Below, in pieces: positions 33,169 to 39,571 of a DNA stretch of 64,000 nt. Source of the stretch: Bradyrhizobium sp. cir1 (GTDB lineage: Bacteria > Pseudomonadota > Alphaproteobacteria > Rhizobiales > Xanthobacteraceae). Where the stretch lies: NCBI RefSeq assembly GCF_014198245.1, contig NZ_JACIHE010000005.1, positions 328,082 through 392,081 of the forward strand, written 5' to 3'. The translations under genes and the position numbers were made by a program. Under the pieces are notes generated by a model, which was not told the DNA's origin, made no database searches, and saw nothing but the letters and a program-made list of their open reading frames with translations. How positions within the stretch are numbered: the first letter of the stretch is position 1; every line of letters begins with the position of its first letter.

Positions 33169-34082
33169 TACCAGCTCTTCTTGAAGCCCGCCGTCACGCT
33201 CTTGTTGATCGCCCCTTGCGAGGTCTCGCCGACCGAGCCGGAGACGGTGACGTTGTCGAACAGCTTCTGCTCGGCGCCGAACTTGCGCAGCCATTTGTCG
33301 TCGGTGGTCGACAGCGTCTGACCTGCGGTGATGCTGGTGCCGGTGTCGGTGAGCGTGACCTTGGCGGACTGATCGGTCTCGTAATTGCGCGTGATGTGGC
33401 CGCCGATGCCGGGGACGGCGGTGGTGCCCTGCTGGTTGACGCTGTAGCCGTTCTGCAGCGTCAGCTGTGTGTCGCCCGACAGCGGCACCGACTTGGTCAG
33501 CGATGCCCCGATCTTGCTCTGCTCGGAGCCGGGGTCGACACGGGCCTCCACCGCAGTCTTGTCCCAGATCACCCCCGCGCCCGGCGCGGTCGCGGTCGCC
33601 CAGGCGCTGCCGGAGGGCTGCGGCAGGCTGCCGCCATTGGCGGCCTTTTGTGCCAGGAGCTCGGACATCGTCCTCGGCTCGCTCGCCACCGTCATGTCGG
33701 CGCCGATCCGCGTATCCCAGAACTCGAACACCGACTGCTTCACCGTCACCGCCGAGGAGCCGTTGGCATTGGCGTTCGACGACCAGTTCAGTCCGCTATT
33801 GGCCGCGGCCTGCGCGCGCTTCTTGGCGGCGATGATGTCGTTGAGCGTGCCGGCGTCGATGGCGAGCTGGCTCCAGTCGAGCTTGTCGACGTCGATACCC
33901 TTCATCACGTCGGGGTCGTTGACATCGGGGGCCTCGGCCGCCTCGGCTTCCTCGTCGGGCGCAGCCGCGGGCGGGGAGAAGGGCGGAATGATCTGCGCCG
34001 AGACCGTTAGCACCGATCCCAGGATGAATGCGGCCGCCAGCACCGGCAGCCTGGCCCAGCCAAAACCCGTCGAGAATTCCAT
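33168..34082 (-). CDS. Hypothetical exported protein with beta-rich C-terminus
   Basis: About 304 residues. Signal peptide: RLPVLAAAFILGSVLTVSAQ. A Pro/Ala/Glu-rich acidic linker follows (PPFSPPAAAPDEEAEAAEAP). The C-terminal 180 residues alternate hydrophobic and polar residues (VTVKQSVFEFWDTRIGADMTV, GDTQLTLQNGYSVNQQG, ITRNYETDQSAKVTLTDTG, FDNVTVSGSVGETS) and end in VTAGFKKSW. A terminal aromatic residue after alternating strands suggests an outer-membrane beta barrel or surface protein. The ATG at 34082 has AGGA upstream. I do not recognise the family. Confidence 0.7.
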   Translation of the reverse strand: MEFSTGFGWARLPVLAAAFILGSVLTVSAQIIPPFSPPAAAPDEEAEAAEAPDVNDPDVMKGIDVDKLDWSQLAIDAGTLNDIIAAKKRAQAAANSGLNWSSNANANGSSAVTVKQSVFEFWDTRIGADMTVASEPRTMSELLAQKAANGGSLPQPSGSAWATATAPGAGVIWDKTAVEARVDPGSEQSKIGASLTKSVPLSGDTQLTLQNGYSVNQQGTTAVPGIGGHITRNYETDQSAKVTLTDTGTSITAGQTLSTTDDKWLRKFGAEQKLFDNVTVSGSVGETSQGAINKSVTAGFKKSW

Positions 34083-34351
34083 CGTCCTGCCCACGAACCC
34101 CAGCGCATGCCGTCCGCCGATACATAGCGGCCGCAATGACCATGCGCCATTCCGCAGCGAGGATGCTCACCTATCGTTGCGAAATTGTGGCGACTCGCCT
34201 CGAGACGCCTGGGGACGCGAACCAACGGGCCGCGCGAAGAGCGCGCGCCCGATGACGGCTTGCCTGCGACGGCATCCGGCGGGGCTGGAGGCCAGGACGT
34301 CGCGGTCGCCTTGTCATCGGTCCCGAACAGCGGGACCCGTTGGCGTCCCCC

Positions 34352-34792
34352 TCAGCCGACGCTGGTCATCTTCGGCAGATGAATGGCGCGGCCGAGTGCC
34401 TGTTCGACCAGGTCGAACGTGTCGATCAGCACCCGCATGCTGATCAGCTTGCCCGCCCTGAACTGGGCGAACTGCGCGACGCGCAGGGAAATCGGCTTGT
34501 TGGAATCGAGCGCCGTCAGCGAATAGCGCAGCATCGAGGCGGCGGAATCCACGCCCAGCATGATGCTCTCCCGGTCGAAGCGGCGGACCTGGAAATTGTC
34601 GGCGAGCTGGCGGATGACGTCGAGCACGGCGTCCTTGCCCTGGCGCGCGCCGAGGAACGGAAACATGTCGATCGGGCCATAGAGCGCCCACTCGACGTCC
34701 TCGTCGATCAGGGCCTCGATATCCCTAAAGTGCCGGTCGTTGATCGCACGGTGCAATGCGCGCGAGAAACGCCAGAGGCTGTGCTCTGTCAT
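34352..34792 (-). CDS. NTF2-like (SnoaL-fold) protein
   Basis: 146 residues. The nuclear transport factor 2 fold is indicated by an N-terminal helix ALHRAINDRHFRDIEALIDEDVEWALYGPIDMFPFLG, followed by GKDAVLDVIRQLADNF and the beta region RVAQFAQFRAGKLISMRVLIDTFDLVEQALG. This is the SnoaL-like polyketide-cyclase or ketosteroid-isomerase class of cone-shaped domains, often of unknown substrate. The ATG at 34792 fits homology better than the ATG at 34846. A paralogue lies at 35487. Confidence 0.85.
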   Translation of the reverse strand: MTEHSLWRFSRALHRAINDRHFRDIEALIDEDVEWALYGPIDMFPFLGARQGKDAVLDVIRQLADNFQVRRFDRESIMLGVDSAASMLRYSLTALDSNKPISLRVAQFAQFRAGKLISMRVLIDTFDLVEQALGRAIHLPKMTSVG

Positions 34793-34978
34793 TTGGGGCA
34801 GTCCTGACGCTGGCTTGCAGAAAAAACGAAAAACGACCCCATGCACCGTAAAGGTGCCCCGGGGCGCTCAACTCATTTGTATGCGAACGGAATAACCGAT
34901 TTCGGCCAAAACGCAATTCACGTTTTCGCAATGCACAATTGAGCGCGCTTTGTGAGATTTACAACAAAACCCCGTAAT

Positions 34979-35245
34979 CTACCGGTCCCCGTGAGCCGCG
35001 GGTTCCCGTTCGATCGCGATCGCATCGTCCCGCAGCGCCAGCAGGCCGAACAGCACCGCGCCGCCGATGCCGCCGATCGCCGCGCCCAAGGGCATGAAGG
35101 TGAAGAACACCAGCATGCCGTTTTGGCCTTCGAAATTCGTGGTTTGCGCGATCTCGACGAAAGCGAGCCCGGCCCCGATCCCGAGCGCAGCCCCGCCCAG
35201 CGTCCCCAGGAACAGCCCCAAAACAGCAAGCAACACGACTTTCAT
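34979..35245 (-). CDS. Hypothetical two-helix membrane protein
   Basis: 88 residues. Two hydrophobic helices rich in glycine (VVLLAVLGLFLGTLGGAALG and FTFMPLGAAIGGIGGAVLFG) flank a short polar loop with VEIAQTTNFEGQNG. It is flanked on both sides by NTF2-like paralogues on the same strand. No family is recognised. Confidence 0.75.
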   Translation of the reverse strand: MKVVLLAVLGLFLGTLGGAALGIGAGLAFVEIAQTTNFEGQNGMLVFFTFMPLGAAIGGIGGAVLFGLLALRDDAIAIEREPAAHGDR

Positions 35246-35327
35246 CGGCCCATCGCCCCGCCGGCGCGCACAACGCCCCGGGATGGGTCTCGGCGGCAGG
35301 GAGGGAGGTTCAAACGGGGACTCTCTT

Positions 35328-35484
35328 CCCTCTCCCCCTGCGGGAGAGGGTGGCTCGCCGCGATGGCGGCGAGACGGGTGAGGGGTCTCTCTCCGCGAGA
35401 AATGCTCTCGCGCTTGAATTCTTGGAGAGAACCCCTCATCCGGCGCTTCGCGCCACCTTCTCCCGCAAGGGGAGAAGGAAGAAG
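35328..35484. repeat. Intergenic palindromic repeat, CCCTCTCCCC...GGGAGAAGG family (copy 3)
   Basis: It starts with CCCTCTCCCCCTGCGGGAGAGGG, contains a GGCTCGCCGCGATGGCGGCGAG arm, and ends with TTCTCCCGCAAGGGGAGAAGG. Same order and orientation as the element at 11796. Confidence 0.87.
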
Positions 35485-35486
35485 GA

Positions 35487-35933
35487 TCAATCCACCCGCG
35501 CCCCCATGATCAGCGGCCCGATCTCGCGCTCCAGCACCTGCTGCACCAGGTCGTAGGAATCGATGATCTCGCGGATCTCCGCCACCAGCCCACCGCGGAA
35601 GGTGTAGAACACCGCCATGTCGAACTGCACGACGCGGCCGTTGCTGCGCTTCTTGAAATGGGTCTGCATGTAGATCGCGACCTCGTCGCCGTCGGCGAGG
35701 ATGTGCGGCGCCTTGTAGCGAACTTCCGAATAGCGCGACCAGATCGTCTGCCACAGTTCGCGCAGCTCTTGCTTGCCGTGCCGCGGCACCATGTGCGGCA
35801 GCACGTCGATCGGAGCGTGGGTGAGGAAGTCGACGTCGTCGGTGCAGCACGACAGCGCGGCCTCGATGTCGCCGCGCGCAAAGGCGTCGAGCAGATGCAC
35901 GACACGCTGCCTGTTCAACGATTCAACCGTCAT
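35487..35933 (-). CDS. NTF2-like (SnoaL-fold) protein, paralogue
   Basis: 148 residues. Layout as in the gene at 34352: helix RQRVVHLLDAFARGDIEAALSCCTDDVDFLTHAPIDVLPHM, then GKQELRELWQTIWSRYSEV and the C-terminal strands VVQFDMAVFYTFRGGLVAEIREIIDSYDLVQQVLE. The shared IDxxDLVxQxLxR segment near the end relates the two genes. I use the ATG at 35933, which has GAGGG upstream; an ATG at 35951 is in frame. Ligand unknown. Confidence 0.85.
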   Translation of the reverse strand: MTVESLNRQRVVHLLDAFARGDIEAALSCCTDDVDFLTHAPIDVLPHMVPRHGKQELRELWQTIWSRYSEVRYKAPHILADGDEVAIYMQTHFKKRSNGRVVQFDMAVFYTFRGGLVAEIREIIDSYDLVQQVLEREIGPLIMGARVD

Positions 35934-36170
35934 GCCGCCCTCATTGCCCATGACCCGCGAACGCTATCGCGCAGCCCGCGCGTGCTTCAATCCTTGAGAA
36001 CACAGGGCTGATTGCAGACTATGACGCGCGGGCGCAATGCCCGGTTCATGGGGGACAACTATTGGTTGCGAGTGTGCTCGCCTGCAAGAAAACGAGCGGC
36101 CTTCGCGTCCCGGCGATGACGCCGAGTGCATATCGCTTGACGCGCCTTGCTGAGAGCTTTTCCCTGCGGC
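35934..36170. other. Gene-free stretch
   Basis: Nothing convincing is coded here. The sequence is less GC-rich than its surroundings and leads into the palindromic repeat at 36171. Confidence 0.4.
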
Positions 36171-36302
36171 CATCCTTCGAGACGCCCGCTTTAGGCGGGC
36201 TCCTCAGGATGAGGACGGAGTTCGCGGCAGCAGTTTCAACAGGCACCGACGCCGATTAGCCTCATCCTGAGGAGGCGCGTAAGCGCCGTCTCGAAGGACG
36301 AG
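36171..36302. repeat. Palindromic repeat, CCTTCGAGACG...CTCATCCTGAGG family
   Basis: Left part: ATCCTTCGAGACGCCCGCTTTAGGCGGGCTCCTCAGGATGAGGA is, in pieces, the inverse of the right part CTCATCCTGAGGAGGCGCGTAAGCGCCGTCTCGAAGGA. It is a long near-perfect inverted repeat around a GTTTCAACAGGC loop. Confidence 0.85.
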
Positions 36303-36457
36303 GCGCGCGCTCAGGCGGCAGCCAAGAGTCACATGCGATAGCGCTGCCGCACGCGGGGAGAGGCGAAGTCCCCGCCGGCCAACCGGCGTGATCCATCTCA
36401 CATCACCCCACGGGCCTCGCAGCTATCGTCATCCCCATGTCATCAGGGAGACGTGCC

Positions 36458-36844
36458 ATGGCCGCCATCGCCGCCGCGAGAAAGTCCCGCCTGCACAACG
36501 CGCTCGAAGGCCTCGCGCTGATCGCGACGCTGCAGAGCTTCCCGACCTTCGCCACTGCGGCCTTCCTGCTCAAGCTGGTCGGCAACCACGACCTCGTCGG
36601 CGACCCCGGCGTCGCCATCTTCGTCGCGATCGCCTCGCTCGCCCACGCGATGCTGGCCGTGACCCTCGGCCCGAGCTTCCCCGCCCCCTTCAAGACCGTC
36701 TACGAGCCAAAGTTCTTCGAGGCCCATCTGTCGCTTTCCGACAAGATCACCGCTTGGCGCACCCAGCCGGTCGCCTCGCTCCAGCTCGTGACCATCGTGC
36801 TGCTGCTGTCGGTGATGGCGGTGGTGACGGCGAGCGTGGGGTGA
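36458..36844 (+). CDS. Hypothetical three-helix membrane protein
   Basis: 128 residues from the ATG at 36458, which has GGGAG seven bases upstream (an in-frame ATG at 36437 would add seven residues). Hydrophobic segments: ALIATLQSFPTFATAAFLLKLVG, VAIFVAIASLAHAMLAVTLG and VASLQLVTIVLLLSVMAVVTA. The middle loop has the charged FEAHLSLSDKITAWRT. No family is recognised. It sits just before the foreign dam operon and ends convergent to it. Confidence 0.7.
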   Translation: MAAIAAARKSRLHNALEGLALIATLQSFPTFATAAFLLKLVGNHDLVGDPGVAIFVAIASLAHAMLAVTLGPSFPAPFKTVYEPKFFEAHLSLSDKITAWRTQPVASLQLVTIVLLLSVMAVVTASVG

Positions 36845-36951
36845 CAGATTAAATCCGTAATCAGATTCGCTCGATTGTCGCGAAGGACACGCCTCCTATC
36901 CCGCTTGCGAGGGAGAGCTGAGTGCATCCGTGATCGAACGAATGCGCGCGC

Positions 36952-38112
36952 TCAATCACGATCAATTCTGCTTTGCTCAAGCAGCGTTCGATAGAGTTTG
37001 GTAGAGCCGCTTCCGCCCGGCGGGAAGTTGTCGGTGTTAAAGTCTTCGTCCGACAGTTTCACCTTGGCAAAGAGAGAGGAATATCTGTCTTTACTGATCA
37101 CCTTTGGCTGGGTCGTGAAATAGAGATAGGCAGGACGGAAGAATCGGATGAGGCCATTAAATCCGTTGGTTCTTGTTAGGATATTTCCCCTGCCGGTGCT
37201 TTCCCAGGCGTCAGGCCAACGATCGTGTACTGCAGAAAAATAGTTTAGGACGTTGGCTAGGATTTTTTCGTCCTCGTTGTTGCGGAAGAATTCGTAGAAG
37301 ATTCTCTTGTTGTGCTGCTCGGGAGAGATCGGATCCCAAAAGCCAACTCGCTTTCCAACATCTCGGTCATTCAGCGGGTCGTTCGTAATATAGGGAAGTA
37401 AGCCGCGGACAATGGTGGCTTGGGACAGGGTTTCACCAAACCTTCCCTCGGTTGCCGTCCCGAGCCGCTTGATCTTTCCTTCAAATGGACTCCTCTTGAG
37501 GCTATCCAAAGCCACCACGATTTCATGGCACGTCTTCTCGGGGCTGCGCGCTTTTCGAAGCGCGAAGAGATCGTACACAAGACTCTTGTTTACTTTCGTC
37601 TGCGTCAAATTCACAGTCGAAAAAATTTCTGCTTTGGTCGCTTCGTCAACCCCTATGAAAACTGCGACGCTTAAGTCGAAATCCAAGTCCTTGACGTTCT
37701 CAAATGCCTTTAGGCGGTGTTGCCCATCGATAATGCTCGCTATGTCCGCGTAATCTATACGAAGATCATCGTCTTCCGAATCTACGTAGGGACGAAGAAC
37801 TAGATTGTTGCTTTTCTCAAAAGATGCGCAGCGATCGTCCACTGAAATGACGATGGCGGTCGGAAACACTGCGTCCACGGTTTGAATGTACTGCTCGATT
37901 TCCTTCACCCGTTTCAAGTCAAGCTTGCGCTGAAATCCTAGGAATTCCTTGAATCCGCCGCTCTCATCGATGCGCCTGAAATCGAACTTGCAGATCTCAA
38001 GTAAGTCATAAGCGTTTACCGAGCCGAGGTAGAACGATCCTATGGGCTGCTTGACCTCGACGGCGCCAATTCTCAATTCTTGCGCGTTGGTTTTGCTCTT
38101 GCGATCAATCAT
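36952..38112 (-). CDS. DGQHR-domain protein (DndB-like)
   Basis: 386 residues. The DGQHR signature lies in ASIIDGQHRLKAF near residue 130, preceded by RVKEIEQYIQTVDAVFPTAIV and followed by FIGVDEATKAEIFSTVNLTQTKVNKSL. This arrangement is typical of the DndB/DGQHR family, ParB/Srx-like proteins that occur with DNA phosphorothioation and other DNA-modification systems. DndB itself is a transcriptional regulator and DNA-binding protein. The ATG at 38112 overlaps the stop of the membrane protein gene by eight bases; a GTG at 38121 is possible. Codon use is AT-richer than the surrounding chromosome. Last gene of the three-gene operon; biochemical activity is not predictable from sequence. Confidence 0.88.
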   Translation of the reverse strand: MIDRKSKTNAQELRIGAVEVKQPIGSFYLGSVNAYDLLEICKFDFRRIDESGGFKEFLGFQRKLDLKRVKEIEQYIQTVDAVFPTAIVISVDDRCASFEKSNNLVLRPYVDSEDDDLRIDYADIASIIDGQHRLKAFENVKDLDFDLSVAVFIGVDEATKAEIFSTVNLTQTKVNKSLVYDLFALRKARSPEKTCHEIVVALDSLKRSPFEGKIKRLGTATEGRFGETLSQATIVRGLLPYITNDPLNDRDVGKRVGFWDPISPEQHNKRIFYEFFRNNEDEKILANVLNYFSAVHDRWPDAWESTGRGNILTRTNGFNGLIRFFRPAYLYFTTQPKVISKDRYSSLFAKVKLSDEDFNTDNFPPGGSGSTKLYRTLLEQSRIDRD

Positions 38113-38674
38113 TGCCGTCACCGAGGGCCTTCAATTTGTCTACCAGAGCGTCGGCCTCTTGCCGCAGCGTTGACCGAGCTGATGGCGGCTTTTCCTTCTC
38201 GCCAATCAGAAGCATGAAGTAGATGACAACAAAGAGTGCATAGCAGTAGTAGCTTAGGCGGACGATGGCAGTGTTGTTGATCGTTGAGAATGTTGGATCA
38301 ATGCCGCCCAGTGCTGCGATAAGAAAGCCGGCTAACGTCACAATAAGGCCGAGAATCCACTTGTAGGCGCGCTGAGGCACTGTCCACTTGAATATTGATA
38401 ACCAAAGCAGCGTGCCGAGTAGAGAAAACGCGTAAAGATATAGCTGGCCGCCAGAAAAGGACGAAGCAAACACGGTGTTGATGTCGAAGTCGGCATCCTT
38501 GCCACTCGTGGCGTTGTGACGAATGACGGCGAGGACAAATGGCGCGACGCCAACGATGATGACGATACAAACTTCGGCAAAGGACTCTAGGAACGGCCAC
38601 GTCCAAACGGATATGGCCTCTGCGATACGATCAGCTACGAGCCGGCCAAATTTCTTAAGCGAGCCTACTTCCAT
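38105..38674 (-). CDS. Four-helix membrane protein in the dam-DGQHR operon
   Basis: 189 residues. Four transmembrane helices are visible: about residues 32-52 (FAEVCIVIIVGVAPFVLAVI), 76-96 (QLYLYAFSLLGTLLWLSIFKW), 105-124 (KWILGLIVTLAGFLIAALGG) and 138-158 (VRLSYYCYALFVVIYFMLLIG). A charged C-terminal tail of about 30 residues (SARSTLRQEADALVDKLKAL) is probably an amphipathic helix in the cytoplasm. I recognise no family. It overlaps the methylase gene by 10 bases and the DGQHR gene by eight, so translation of all three is coupled. Multi-helix membrane proteins are frequent effectors in phage defence systems, but that role is only a hypothesis here. Confidence 0.8.
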   Translation of the reverse strand: MEVGSLKKFGRLVADRIAEAISVWTWPFLESFAEVCIVIIVGVAPFVLAVIRHNATSGKDADFDINTVFASSFSGGQLYLYAFSLLGTLLWLSIFKWTVPQRAYKWILGLIVTLAGFLIAALGGIDPTFSTINNTAIVRLSYYCYALFVVIYFMLLIGEKEKPPSARSTLRQEADALVDKLKALGDGND

Positions 38675-39471
38675 ACGAGTAATTCCGTCGTGGTGCCTCG
38701 GGCGGCGCGATCGCCGGAGATAACTGAAGCCCGGTTTACGACTTTGATTGATGCTACATCGGTATAGAGTTCACGAACCGACGCATGATCGGCGTTTGAG
38801 AGAAGAAACTTCGCTCCCCGCTTGCTTGCCCTCAATAGCGCGGATCGCAGGCGTTGTTGATCTTCCCAGGAGAACAGCACTTCGTTGTATTTGATGAAGC
38901 CATTCATATTGTGGTGGACTGTATATGGCGGATCCGCATAGATGAAATCACCGCTTTGAGCTTGATCAACGACGGTTTCAAAATCGGAGCAGAGCAGCCT
39001 TGCATTGCGCAAAATTCGGGACACCGCTTCAAAATCGTCCGTCTCCATGATGACGTTCGACTTTGTGCCTTTGGGCACGTTGAATCTTCCCTTCAGGTTT
39101 ACACGGTAAAGACCATTCCAGCAGGTTCGGTTCAGATACAAGAAGCGTGCTGCTCGACCTGCAGTCGACCGAGGCTTCATTTCGTCCCGGACATAGTAGT
39201 AGTGACTCTTCGAGTGGCTTTGAGCATGTAGCTTCAGATGTCTCGAAACCTTCCCGTGCTCATCTCTCAAAGCGAGATAAGTGTCGATCAATTCAGAATT
39301 AACGTCAGACAATATTGCCTCTCTTGGTTGCGTCGAGAAATAGATGCTCCCGCTGCCAAGGAAGGGTTCTATGTAGCGTCCGGAAAACTCAGGAATCCTA
39401 AATTCAGAATTGCTAGCTAGCCAACGCTTTCCGCCTGCCCATTTCAGAAAAGGCAAAACAATATCAGGCAT
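38665..39471 (-). CDS. D12-class DNA adenine N6-methyltransferase (Dam family)
   Basis: 268 residues. Family motifs in order: FLKWAGGKRWL (residues 8-18), the SAM-binding loop YIEPFLGSGSIYF (33-45), RFLYLNRTCWNGLYRVN (109-125), and the catalytic DPPY motif in FIYADPPYTVHH (176-187). Late LLSNADHA is the typical asparagine-containing loop. All catalytic elements are present, so it should be active; the target may be GATC-like but cannot be read from sequence. It is the first gene of the operon; GGGGGAG lies seven bases upstream of its ATG. It is AT-richer than its surroundings, and no cognate endonuclease gene is visible nearby. Confidence 0.93.
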   Translation of the reverse strand: MPDIVLPFLKWAGGKRWLASNSEFRIPEFSGRYIEPFLGSGSIYFSTQPREAILSDVNSELIDTYLALRDEHGKVSRHLKLHAQSHSKSHYYYVRDEMKPRSTAGRAARFLYLNRTCWNGLYRVNLKGRFNVPKGTKSNVIMETDDFEAVSRILRNARLLCSDFETVVDQAQSGDFIYADPPYTVHHNMNGFIKYNEVLFSWEDQQRLRSALLRASKRGAKFLLSNADHASVRELYTDVASIKVVNRASVISGDRAARGTTTELLVWK

Positions 39472-39496
39472 TTCAACTCCCCCCGAGGGAGGTCAA

Positions 39497-39525
39497 ATTA
39501 TACATATTTGGGGAGCGTGCAACCG
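39497..39525 (-). promoter_or_regulatory. Putative sigma70-like promoter of the dam operon
   Basis: Read on the minus strand, TATAAT occurs exactly at 39502-39497, about 25 bases before the dam ATG. Upstream is GGTTGCACG, a poor -35 match at a spacing of 14-17 bases depending on the hexamer chosen. The consensus -10 box contrasts with the GC-rich surroundings. Confidence 0.5.
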
Positions 39526-39571
39526 TTCGTTGCTATCCCTTGGTATGAAGCTCACATCCCTGCCAGTATCT

